NCBI GenBank assembly: GCA_963704995.1
Contig: CAVPIM010000009.1
Span: 1,116,001-1,180,000, forward strand
From: RYN-230 sp963704995
Lineage (GTDB): Bacteria > Actinomycetota > Actinomycetes > Streptosporangiales > Streptosporangiaceae
Length of the DNA stretch: 64,000 nt
Direction: 5' to 3'
Part shown: one piece after another, positions 39,559-47,391 of the stretch
Layout: the number at the start of each line of letters is the position of its first letter
How positions within the stretch are numbered: the stretch's first letter is position 1
Made by a program: the position numbers and the translations under genes
The notes under the pieces: generated by a model
Told to the model about the DNA's origin: nothing
Database searches by the model: none
The model's input: the letters and a program-made list of their open reading frames with translations, nothing else

Positions 39559-39865
39559 GACGTGGCCTTCCGGTGTGCCCCGCCGAAGGACCGGGGACTT
39601 TCGCTGGTCAGTACCCGCGACGCGCGGACACATTCCCGCCCCCCGCCAGCATGATCAGCGTATCCGCCCGCCTATCAGGCTGCCGCTGCGAGCCATGAAA
39701 CCCGCGAACACGCGCCGAACTGCCGACAAAGGGCAATCAAACCGTGACCAGCCCGAGAACCGCGGCCCGGCGGCCTGCGGGGGAACTGGAATAATGGGCC
39801 AGGCGGGGGGGTTGCAGCCCCGAACCCGTACCCTCCTGGACCCGTATCCTCCTGGAACAGTCATC
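39559..39865. other. Divergent promoter region between ABC operon and VIT gene
   Basis: 307 bases with no convincing gene. It must contain promoters for both directions. The only structure I can define is a 16-bp direct duplication at 39825-39856 just before the VIT start. Confidence 0.5.
39825..39856 (+). repeat. 16-bp tandem duplication upstream of VIT gene
   Basis: CCCGTACCCTCCTGGA at 39825 is repeated at 39841 with one change (C to T). It ends 9 bases before the ATG at 39866 and therefore sits where the ribosome site should be. Confidence 0.8.
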
Positions 39866-40597
39866 ATGACGGTTGAGATCGACGAGCAGAACGAAGCCCA
39901 CGGTCACGAGCACAAGGACGTGTCCGGTGGCTGGCTCCGCCCTGCCGTGTTCGGCGCCATGGACGGGCTGGTCACCAACGTCTCGCTGATCGCGGGCGTG
40001 GGCGCGGGGGTGGGCGCCTCCGGCGGGTCCCCGCACTTCATCGTGCTCACCGGCCTGGCCGGGCTGGCCGCCGGCGCGTTCTCGATGGCGACCGGCGAAT
40101 ACGTCTCGGTCTCCTCCCAGAACGAGCTCATCCAGGCGGAGGTCCGCAAGGAAGCGCACGAGCTCAAGCACAACGCCGCCTCCGAGCAGATGGAGCTGGC
40201 GGCCAGCTTCGTCCGCCAGGGGGTGGACGCGGACCTGGCCGACCGGGTCGCGGAGCAGATCTCGGCCCACCCCGAGCAGGCCCTGGGCGTGCACGTCCGC
40301 GAGGAGCTGGGCGTGGACCACCACGACCTGCCCTCGCCGTACACCGCGGCCGGGGCGTCGCTGGTCACGTTCTCGGTCGGCGCGCTGATCCCGCTGCTGC
40401 CCTACCTCCTCGGCTTCGACAGCCTGGCCCTGGCGCTCGGCCTGGCCGCGGTGGCCGCGTTCGTCGGCGGCGGGCTGGTGGCCCGGCTCACCGACCGGCC
40501 GTTCCTGCGCGGCGCGCTGCGGCAGCTCATCCTGGGGGCCGTCGCGGCCGGGATCACGTTCCTGATCGGCCTGGCCGTCGGCTCCGGCGTCTCCTGA
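39866..40597 (+). CDS. VIT1/CCC1-family iron/manganese transporter
   Basis: A 243-residue membrane protein. GGWLRPAVFGAMDGLVTNVSLIAGVGAG (about 22) is the first-helix metal motif, and the cytoplasmic domain after TGEYVSVSSQNELIQAEVRKEAHEL carries the Glu-rich metal-binding helices of VIT proteins. Three further helices end the protein. A His-rich N-terminus (EAHGHEHKD) is present. Members move Fe(II) or Mn(II) out of the cytosol. The ATG at 39866 is preferred; the longer frame reads through the promoter region. Confidence 0.88.
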   Translation: MTVEIDEQNEAHGHEHKDVSGGWLRPAVFGAMDGLVTNVSLIAGVGAGVGASGGSPHFIVLTGLAGLAAGAFSMATGEYVSVSSQNELIQAEVRKEAHELKHNAASEQMELAASFVRQGVDADLADRVAEQISAHPEQALGVHVREELGVDHHDLPSPYTAAGASLVTFSVGALIPLLPYLLGFDSLALALGLAAVAAFVGGGLVARLTDRPFLRGALRQLILGAVAAGITFLIGLAVGSGVS

Positions 40598-40627
40598 GCG
40601 CCACGTCTGCTCCGGCGCCCCGGGCGC

Positions 40628-41692
40628 CTACCAGGCGTCCGGCCCGAACGCGTCGTCCTCGTGGCCGCCCGGCCCGGATAGCAGCTTCAGGTCTGACTCC
40701 ACCATCATCGTGATCAGCTCGTCGAAGCCGACCCTGGGCTCCCAGCCGAGCCGCCCCGCCGCCTTGGCCGGGTTCGCGCACAGCTGGTCCACCTCGGCGG
40801 GGCGGACGAACGCCGCGTCCACCGTGACGTGCTCCCGCCAGTCCAGGCCGGCCACGGCGAACGCCCGCTCGACCAGGTCCTCGACGCTGTGCGTGACCCC
40901 GGTGCCGACCACGTAGTCCTCGGGCTCGTCCTGGCCCAGCATCAGGTGCATGGCCCGGACGTAGTCCCCGGCGAACCCCCAGTCCCGGCGCGACCACAAG
41001 GTGCCCAGCCGCAGCTGCCGCTCGTGGCCCAGCTTGATCTTGGCCACGCCGAGGGACACCTTGCGGCTGACGAACTCCGCGCCCCGGCGCGGCGACTCGT
41101 GATTGAACAGGATCCCGGACACCGCGAACATGCCGTACGACTCGCGGTAGTTCTGGGTCAGGTGGTGCCCGTACGCCTTGGCTACCCCGTACGGGCTGCG
41201 CGGGTGGAACGGCGTCTGCTCGGTCTGCGGGGTCTCCCGCACCTGGCCGAACATCTCCGACGAGGATGCCTGGTAGAAGCGGATCTGCCCGCCCCGCGGG
41301 GTGCGCGACGCGCTGATCCCGCTGCACACCCGGATCGCCTCCAGCACCCGGAGCACGCCGAGGCCGGTGACCTCGCCGGTCAGCTCGGCCTGCTGCCAGG
41401 ACATGGGCACGTAGGAGATCGCGGCCAGGTTGTAGACCTCGTCCGGCTGGACCTTCTCCACCGCGGCGATCAGGCTGCCCTGATCGAGCAGGTCGCCGCG
41501 GACCAGCCGGATGTCGCCGAGCAGCTGGCGGACCCCGCGCACCCGGGGGGTGGACTGCCCGCGGACCAGGCCCCAGACCTCATAACCCTGCGTCACCAGG
41601 TATTCAGCCAGGTACGAGCCGTCCTGCCCGGTGAGCCCGGTGATCAGTGCTCGCTTCGTCAGCGGAGCCTCCGTCCTGGCGAACCGGGCCAT
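40628..41692 (-). CDS. gmd: GDP-mannose 4,6-dehydratase
   Basis: About 354 residues of the extended SDR family, giving GDP-4-keto-6-deoxymannose. ALITGLTGQDGSYLAEYL is the NADP loop; the catalytic triad is the Ser/Thr of YQASSSEMFG with SPYGVAKAYGHHL (Tyr-x3-Lys). WSRRDWGFAGDYVRAMHLML and YVVGTGVTHSVEDLVE are Gmd signatures. The start is ambiguous: ATG at 41692 gives a 14-residue leader before the Rossmann strand; ATG codons farther upstream exist. No GDP-fucose synthase is adjacent, so the final sugar could be rhamnose-, perosamine- or fucose-like. It faces the GT4 gene across 305 bases. Confidence 0.92.
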   Translation of the reverse strand: MARFARTEAPLTKRALITGLTGQDGSYLAEYLVTQGYEVWGLVRGQSTPRVRGVRQLLGDIRLVRGDLLDQGSLIAAVEKVQPDEVYNLAAISYVPMSWQQAELTGEVTGLGVLRVLEAIRVCSGISASRTPRGGQIRFYQASSSEMFGQVRETPQTEQTPFHPRSPYGVAKAYGHHLTQNYRESYGMFAVSGILFNHESPRRGAEFVSRKVSLGVAKIKLGHERQLRLGTLWSRRDWGFAGDYVRAMHLMLGQDEPEDYVVGTGVTHSVEDLVERAFAVAGLDWREHVTVDAAFVRPAEVDQLCANPAKAAGRLGWEPRVGFDELITMMVESDLKLLSGPGGHEDDAFGPDAW

Positions 41693-41997
41693 CTCAACCC
41701 GTGATCGGGCCATCTCCGGCACGACCGGGCACACCGGCTCAGCTCGTGCCACCTCAGCGTACGTCGGCGCAGCTTACCGCCGCGGGCGCGCCGGGTTCCC
41801 GGGCCGCAGCAGACGCGCCCGTGCCGGCGCCCGGGGGGAGGCATACCCGATGGTAATGTTCGCTGCCTAACCGGCCACGCGGGCCAGCCCTCTGACAGCG
41901 GGCGGCCCTCGCTAACCGGCGGCCCACCATCAGCTCGGGCCGTCAACGCGGCACAAACCGGACAGCCAGCGGCTAACGAGAGGTGCGTACCTGCGTG
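41693..41997. other. Divergent intergenic region between gmd and GT4 gene
   Basis: 305 bases without a convincing frame. It must carry the promoters of gmd and of the GT4 operon. GCGGCTAACG/GCGGCCC-type short repeats occur at 41870-41975, but I can define no operator. Confidence 0.45.
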
Positions 41998-43317
41998 ATG
42001 AGCACCGGGATGAGCGCCGGGACCAGCACGGACGGGCCGCTGCGCGTCGCGCTGCTGTCCTACCGCAGCAAGCCGCACTGCGGCGGCCAGGGCATCTACC
42101 TGCGTCACCTGTCCCGCGAGCTGGCCGCGCTGGGGCACCACGTCGAGGTGTTCTCCGGCCAGCCCTACCCCGAGCTGGAGCCGGGCCCGGTCCTCCGCGA
42201 GGTGCCCAGCCTGGACCTGTACGCCGACGACGACCCGTTCCGCACCCCGAAGCTGTCGGAGTACCGGGACTGGATCGACGTGCTGGAGTTCGGCGTGATG
42301 AAGACCGGCGCCTTCCCCGAGCCGCTCACGTTCAGCCTCCGGGCGCTGCGTGCGCTGCGCGCCCGGGCGGGCGACTTCGACCTGGTCCACGACAACCAGG
42401 TGCTGGCCTACGGGCTGCTCGGCCTGGCCCGGCTCGGCCTGCCCCTGGTGACCAGCATCCACCACCCGATCAGCGTGGACCGGCGGATCGAGCTGGACTC
42501 CGCGCGGGGCTGGGCCCGGGTCGGCAAGTGGCGCTGGTACTCGTTCGTCCGGATGCAGGGCCGGGTGGCCCGCCGGGTCGGCCCGGTGCTCACCGCCTCG
42601 CAGGCCTCCCGGGCCGACATCTGCCGGGACTTCCGGGTCGCCCCGGACAACGTGCACGTGATCCCGCTCGGCGTGGACACCCGGCTGTTCCACCCCCGGG
42701 AGGCGCCCCGGGTCCCGGGCCGGATCGTGGCCGTGGCCAGCGCCGACTCCCCGCTCAAGGGGGTGTCCACGCTGCTCCAGGCCTTCGCCAAGATCACCGT
42801 GGAGCGTGAGGGCCAGCTCATTGTGGTCGGCAGGCCCGCGGCCGGTGGACCGACCGAGAAGCTGGTCAGCGACCTGGCCCTGGGCGACCGGGTCCGGTTC
42901 GTGCACGGGATCAGCGATACCGAATTGTCCCAGTTGTGCGCGAGCGCCGAGATCGCGGTGGTCCCCTCGCTCTACGAGGGGTTCTCGTTGCCTGCCGTTG
43001 AGCACATGGCCTCCGGGACGCCTCTGGTCGCCAGCCGCACCGGCGCGCTCCCCGAGGTCACGGGCGACGCCGCGGTCCTGGTGGAACCGGGGAACCCCGA
43101 GCAGCTCGCAGCCGCGCTGCGCGCCCTGATCGACTCCCCCGCCGAGCGGGCCCGGCTCGGGGCCGCAGCCTGGCAGCGGGTGCAGGAGCGGTTCGCCTGG
43201 CCCGCGGTCGCGCGGGCGACGGTCGGGCAGTACCGCGATGCGATGGCCCGCTTCCCGGGCCGGCCCGGCGCCGCGCGTGGTTCCCTTCCTTTCCGCAACG
43301 AAGACCAGCCGTGCTGA
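41998..43317 (+). CDS. Glycosyltransferase family 4
   Basis: A 439-residue retaining GT-B enzyme. Acceptor lobe: LSYRSKPHCGGQGIYLRHLS (about 18), LVHDNQVLAYGLLGLARL (about 122), LTASQASRADICRDF. Donor lobe: VIPLGVDTRLFHP and the E-x7-E motif in SLYEGFSLPAVEHMASGTPLV (about 325). The sugar and acceptor are unknown; GDP-sugar from gmd is a possibility. The C-terminus RNEDQPC is encoded by a copy of dispersed element B. The start is uncertain (GTG 41983, ATG 41998 or ATG 42010). The methyltransferase start overlaps its stop. Confidence 0.9.
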   Translation: MSTGMSAGTSTDGPLRVALLSYRSKPHCGGQGIYLRHLSRELAALGHHVEVFSGQPYPELEPGPVLREVPSLDLYADDDPFRTPKLSEYRDWIDVLEFGVMKTGAFPEPLTFSLRALRALRARAGDFDLVHDNQVLAYGLLGLARLGLPLVTSIHHPISVDRRIELDSARGWARVGKWRWYSFVRMQGRVARRVGPVLTASQASRADICRDFRVAPDNVHVIPLGVDTRLFHPREAPRVPGRIVAVASADSPLKGVSTLLQAFAKITVEREGQLIVVGRPAAGGPTEKLVSDLALGDRVRFVHGISDTELSQLCASAEIAVVPSLYEGFSLPAVEHMASGTPLVASRTGALPEVTGDAAVLVEPGNPEQLAAALRALIDSPAERARLGAAAWQRVQERFAWPAVARATVGQYRDAMARFPGRPGAARGSLPFRNEDQPC

Positions 43318-44099
43318 CCGTCGACTTCAGCCGGCTGCCCGCCGGGGCCGGTGACCGGGTGCTCGACCTGGGCTGCGGCGCGGGACGGCACGCCTTCGAG
43401 GCGCTGCGCCGCGGCGCGTCCGTGGTGGCGCTGGACGCGGACGAGGGCGAGTTGCGCGGGGTGGCGGAGATGGTGGCGGCGATGGCCGGGGCCGGGGAGG
43501 TCCCGGCGGGGGCCGGGGCCCGGGCCGTGCGCGGCGACGCGACCCGGATGCCGTTTCCCGACGGCACGTTCGACCGGGTGATCGCGGCCGAGGTGCTCGA
43601 GCACATCCCGGACGACCGGCAGGCGCTGCGGGAGATCGCCCGGGTGCTCCGGCCGGGCGGGCAGGTGGCGGTGACCGTGCCCGCGTGGCTGCCCGAGCGG
43701 ATCTGCTGGCGGCTGTCGGACGACTATCACAATGTCCCCGGCGGCCATGTCCGGATCTACACCCGGGCCGAGATGCAGACCAAGCTGGCCCAGGCCGGGC
43801 TGCGGGCCGTCGGGCACCATCACGCGCACGGCCTGCACTCGCCGTACTGGTGGCTGAAGTGCGCAGTCGGCGTGCACGACGACGACCACCCGCTGGCCCG
43901 CGCGTACCACCGGCTGCTGGTCTGGGACATCATGCGCAAGCCCGCCGCGACCCGGCTGGCCGAGCGGGCGCTGAACCCGCTGATCGGCAAGAGCATCGTC
44001 ATCTACGCGGACAAGCCGGCCGCAGACGTCGAGCCCGCCGGGAGCGCCCACGCTTCCCGGCCCGGTCACGCCGCTGAGCGGGCGCATGCCATCGCCTGA
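43311..44099 (+). CDS. Class I SAM-dependent methyltransferase (Methyltransf_11 type)
   Basis: A 262-residue soluble enzyme. VLDLGCGAGRHAFEALRRGASVVALD is motif I plus the acidic residue after strand 2 (residues about 15-40); VIAAEVLEHIPDDRQAL and RVLRPGGQVAVTVPAW complete the fold. A substrate segment DDYHNVPGGHVRIYTRAEM follows. The GTG start overlaps the GT4 stop, and its own 3' end overlaps the next gene by 14 bases, so the three are one coupled unit. The likely substrate is the GT4 product or a lipid-linked sugar, by context only. Confidence 0.87.
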   Translation: MLTVDFSRLPAGAGDRVLDLGCGAGRHAFEALRRGASVVALDADEGELRGVAEMVAAMAGAGEVPAGAGARAVRGDATRMPFPDGTFDRVIAAEVLEHIPDDRQALREIARVLRPGGQVAVTVPAWLPERICWRLSDDYHNVPGGHVRIYTRAEMQTKLAQAGLRAVGHHHAHGLHSPYWWLKCAVGVHDDDHPLARAYHRLLVWDIMRKPAATRLAERALNPLIGKSIVIYADKPAADVEPAGSAHASRPGHAAERAHAIA

Positions 44100-45273
44100 C
44101 TTCCTGGCCGGCTCGGTGAGCGACGGCCATCCACAGCCCGCCGGCCCCGCTGTGACCTCGGAGCGTCGCCGGGACACTACTTTCCGCCGCTCCGGGGTCC
44201 CGGAAGTGCCAGGCGTGCTGACCGCGACCGAGGTCCTGGCGACCGCCGAGCACATCGCCGACCGGCAGGAGCCGGACGGCGCGATCAGCTGGCCGGACGG
44301 GCACACCGACGCCTGGGACCACGTGGAGTGCGCCATGGCGCTGTCGGTGTGCGGGCTGTCCGGCCCGGCCCGGCGGGCCTACGACTGGCTGCGTCAGACC
44401 CAGCGCGCCGACGGGTCGTGGCCGAAGCGGACCGAGGCGGGGATCGTGACCGACGCCGCGGCCGAAAGCAACCAGACCGCCTATGTCGCGGTGGGCACCT
44501 GGCACGAGTACCAGCTCACCGGGGACACCGAGTTCCTGGCCACGATGTGGCCGGTGGTGCGCCGGGCGATCGGGTTCGTGCTGGCCCTGCAGCTCCCCCG
44601 GGGCGAGATCGTCTGGCAGCGGACGGCGGACGGGACACCGGCCCGCTACGCGCTGCTGACCGGATGCTCCAGCACGTACCAGAGCCTGCTGTGCGCGGCC
44701 CGGCTGGCCCAGCTGGCCGGTGACCCGCAACCGGGCTGGGAGCAGGCCGCCCGGCGGCTCGGTCACGTGGTGGCCTGCCACCCCGGGGCGTTCGCGGACA
44801 AGAGCCGGTTCTCGATGGACTGGTACTACCCGGTGCTGGCCGGCCCGCTCCGCGGCCCGGCGGGCCGGGCCCGGCTCGAGGCGGGATGGGCTGAGTTCGT
44901 GCGGCCGGGGCTGGGCGTGCGCTGCGTCAGCGATGAGCCCTGGGTCACCGGCGCGGAAACCTGCGAGCTGGTCATGGCGCTCGACGCTATCGGCGACCGG
45001 GACCGGGCCCTCCGGGTGTTCAGTGAGGTCCAGCACCTGCGGGACTCCGACGGTGGCTACTGGACCGGCTGGCAGTACGTGAACCAGGCGTACTTCCCGG
45101 CCGAGCGGAGCAGCTGGACCGCGGCGGCGATGATCCTGGCCGCGGACGCCCTGTCCCGGACCACCCCGGGCGCCGCCCTGTTCCGCGACCTGCCCGGGGC
45201 GCCCGCGACGGCCAGGGCGGGCGACGGCCCCGGGCCGTGCGGCTGCCCGGCGGCGGCACAGCCGCCCGGGTGA
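44086..45273 (+). CDS. Alpha/alpha-toroid protein of the prenyltransferase/terpenoid-cyclase superfamily
   Basis: A 395-residue soluble protein. Repeated helix-hairpin segments carry Q-x-x-DG-x-x-W words (RQEPDGAISWPDG about 64, TQRADGSWP about 105, RDSDGGYWTGWQYVNQAYF about 323) like the QW motifs of squalene/oxidosqualene cyclases and prenyltransferase beta subunits. I do not see the DXDD cyclase motif, so it may instead resemble a six-hairpin glycosidase. Convergent with a class I methyltransferase. Function unknown; context suggests modification of a glycosylated lipid or polymer. Confidence 0.72.
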   Translation: MPSPDFLAGSVSDGHPQPAGPAVTSERRRDTTFRRSGVPEVPGVLTATEVLATAEHIADRQEPDGAISWPDGHTDAWDHVECAMALSVCGLSGPARRAYDWLRQTQRADGSWPKRTEAGIVTDAAAESNQTAYVAVGTWHEYQLTGDTEFLATMWPVVRRAIGFVLALQLPRGEIVWQRTADGTPARYALLTGCSSTYQSLLCAARLAQLAGDPQPGWEQAARRLGHVVACHPGAFADKSRFSMDWYYPVLAGPLRGPAGRARLEAGWAEFVRPGLGVRCVSDEPWVTGAETCELVMALDAIGDRDRALRVFSEVQHLRDSDGGYWTGWQYVNQAYFPAERSSWTAAAMILAADALSRTTPGAALFRDLPGAPATARAGDGPGPCGCPAAAQPPG

Positions 45274-45277
45274 CGCG

Positions 45278-45937
45278 TCAGGCGGGGCCGCCGGTGGTGC
45301 GTTCCAGGACCCGCAGGGATCCGCAGACGGCGACCTCGGCGAACGCCCCGGACCCGAGCGCCTGCTGGTAGATCCGGTACGGGGCCTGGCCGCCGTCGGC
45401 CGGGTCGGGGAACACATCGTGGATGGCCAGCGCGCCGCCCCGGGTCACCCACGGCGACCAGTTCGAGTAGTCCGCCTGGGCCGCGGCGTCGGTGTGCCCG
45501 CCGTCGATGAACAGCATGCCCAGCGGCGCCCGCCACAGCCCCGCGACCTGGGCCGACCGGCCCACCACGGCGACGACCTGGTCTTCCAGGCCGGCCGCGG
45601 CGACGGTGGCGCGGAAGTGCGGCAGCGTGTCCAGCTGCCCGGTCCGCTCGTCCACCAGCGCGGTGTCGTGGTACTCCCAGCCGGGCTGGTTCTCCTCCGA
45701 CCCGTGGTGATGGTCCACCGTGACCACCACCTGGTCCGCGCCGCGGGCCGCCGCGGCCAGGTAGATCGTGGACTTGCCGCAGTAGGTGCCGATCTCGACC
45801 ACGGGCCCGCGGGCGGCGTACGCGGCCGCGGTCCGGTACAGCGCCAGGCCCTCCTCGGGCGGCATGAACCCCGTGGCCGCCTCGGCCGCCTGCCGCAGTA
45901 GGGCCGGCATCGGGGCCGCGTCCGGGATCGTGGTCAT
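45278..45937 (-). CDS. Class I SAM methyltransferase, Methyltransf_24 / cephalosporin-hydroxylase-like type
   Basis: A 219-residue enzyme. VVEIGTYCGKSTIYLAAAARG (about 45) is motif I; LFIDGGHTDAAAQADYSNWS (about 145) and GGALAIHDVFPDPADGGQ are the DGxH acidic motifs that bind metal in this family. ATG at 45937 with AAGGCGG upstream. It converges on the toroid gene with only four bases between them. Macrocin-type O-methyltransferases of antibiotic sugars belong to this group, fitting a role on the same glycan or lipid. Confidence 0.85.
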   Translation of the reverse strand: MTTIPDAAPMPALLRQAAEAATGFMPPEEGLALYRTAAAYAARGPVVEIGTYCGKSTIYLAAAARGADQVVVTVDHHHGSEENQPGWEYHDTALVDERTGQLDTLPHFRATVAAAGLEDQVVAVVGRSAQVAGLWRAPLGMLFIDGGHTDAAAQADYSNWSPWVTRGGALAIHDVFPDPADGGQAPYRIYQQALGSGAFAEVAVCGSLRVLERTTGGPA

Positions 45938-46080
45938 GCGTCCGCCTTTCTTCCCCGGTGACCGGGAGTTGCCCGGCTGCGGTACTACCGTAGACACCTG
46001 CGGCAGCGGGCGTGGCTGGCGCGCGAGGGCGGGCGCCGCGAGGCAGGCACCGCGAGGCAGGCGGGCGAGGAGGCAGCACG

Positions 46081-46272
46081 ATGCGGGTGGCGGTCGACCG
46101 GAACCTGTGCGAGGCCAACGGCGTGTGCGCCGGGCTGGCCCCGGGGGTCTTCGACCTGGACGACGACGATTACCTGCACATCCTCGTGGCTGAGGTGCCG
46201 GACAGCCTGGGCGGCGCGGTCCGCAGCGCGGTGGCGTCCTGCCCCAAGCAGGCGCTCCGCCTGGAGGATTGA
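46081..46272 (+). CDS. 3Fe-4S-type ferredoxin
   Basis: A 63-residue protein. The cysteine pattern is CEANGVCAGLAP (C-x5-C, with no cysteine in between) and a distant CPKQAL, the three-cysteine arrangement of P450-associated 3Fe-4S ferredoxins. AGGAGG lies upstream of the ATG at 46081. No P450 or ferredoxin reductase is in the window. It is divergent from the methyltransferase. Confidence 0.85.
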   Translation: MRVAVDRNLCEANGVCAGLAPGVFDLDDDDYLHILVAEVPDSLGGAVRSAVASCPKQALRLED

Positions 46273-46281
46273 CTGCCGGGG

Positions 46282-46848
46282 TCAAAGGACGCCGGCCGCG
46301 AGGGCGACGCCCACGCCGACCAGGATCGCGCCGCCGATCTGCTCGCCCCGGCGGCCGGCCGCGACGCCGATCCGGCCGCCGAGTTCCAGCCCGGCCAGGG
46401 ACAGCACGACGCTCACCAGCCCGATGACGATGGCCCCCTCGGCCACGCCCACGTGCATGGTGCCGAGCGCGAAGCCGGCCGCCAGGTTATCCAGGCTGAG
46501 CGCGAACGCGCTGATGAGCAGCCGCCCGAGGCTGCCCGGATCATGCGGCCGGCCCGGGCCGCGGGCGCCCGGCGCGGCCTGCGCGGGCTGGCGCCAGGCC
46601 TGGATCACGGTGACGGCGCCGATGACGATCAGCACCGCGGCGCCGAGCCAGCGGGCCACGTGGCCGATGCCGCTGGCCACGCCGGCGCCGATGACGAGAC
46701 CGACGATGGGCATGCCCGCCTCGAAGACCCCGAAGACCAGCGCGACCCGGACCCGGGTCCGGGCGGTCACGCCGCCGAAGCCGATGCCGATGGCCGCGGC
46801 CAGGTTGGACAGGCCGACCGAGGCCGCGACGAGGAGAAGGGCGAGCAC
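46282..46848 (-). CDS. MntP-like metal efflux membrane protein
   Basis: A 188-residue protein with six hydrophobic segments in two repeats. The repeated polar motif in a first helix is SNLAAAIGIGFGG, and in the second SLDNLAAGFALG; the latter resembles the SxDNxAxG/SLDAFAVS motif of manganese exporter MntP. A long cytoplasmic loop (RQPAQAAPGARGPGRPHD) divides the repeats. GTG start at 46848. Mn(II) export is inferred from the family; no mntR or riboswitch is visible. Confidence 0.75.
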   Translation of the reverse strand: MLALLLVAASVGLSNLAAAIGIGFGGVTARTRVRVALVFGVFEAGMPIVGLVIGAGVASGIGHVARWLGAAVLIVIGAVTVIQAWRQPAQAAPGARGPGRPHDPGSLGRLLISAFALSLDNLAAGFALGTMHVGVAEGAIVIGLVSVVLSLAGLELGGRIGVAAGRRGEQIGGAILVGVGVALAAGVL

Positions 46849-46960
46849 GCGCTCAGGCTAACGCCGGACGTCCAGATTCGCCGGTTTTCGCTGGTCGCGG
46901 GGGTCGGGCCGGAGTAATCGCGCCCGGCTGGGTGCGGCCGGGCCAGAGCGGGGCGCCAGG

Positions 46961-47317
46961 CTACGTGCGGCCGGGCTCCTGCAGTTCGACCCGGTTCCCG
47001 GCCGGGTCCTCCAGGAACGACTGGCGTCCCGTGCCGACCTTGACCGGCTCGGTGACCGGGACGCCCAGGCCGCGCAGTTCGGCCACGGCCGCGTCCAGGT
47101 CGGTCACCGCCAGCGCGAAGTGCTGGCCCAGCGCCGGCGGCGCATCCGCCTCGATCAGGTGAACCTGCTGCCCCCCGGCATCGAGCCAGGCCCCGCCGAA
47201 GCTGAAGTCAGGCCGGTCCGCCCGCTCGGTGAGGCCAAGCACGCGGGTGTAGAAGTCCAGCGCCGCCGGGACGTCACGGACGTTGAGGGAGACATGATGC
47301 AGTCCGTCTGGTCGCAT
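46961..47317 (-). CDS. VOC/glyoxalase-superfamily protein
   Basis: A 118-residue single-domain protein of two beta-alpha-beta-beta-beta units. GLHHVSLNVRDVPAALDFYTRVLGL (about 4) contains a His at the metal position, QVHLIEAD the second, and SFLEDPAGNRVELQE the terminal Glu. This metal triad fits a real lyase, isomerase or dioxygenase-type VOC enzyme, but the reaction is not predictable. ATG at 47317. Confidence 0.85.
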   Translation of the reverse strand: MRPDGLHHVSLNVRDVPAALDFYTRVLGLTERADRPDFSFGGAWLDAGGQQVHLIEADAPPALGQHFALAVTDLDAAVAELRGLGVPVTEPVKVGTGRQSFLEDPAGNRVELQEPGRT

Positions 47318-47391
47318 GGGCCCAGTCTCCCAGCCGGGTCACCCGGCGGCCAGCCCCGGCCGCGGCCGGGCCCGCCACCGGCCAGCCCGGG

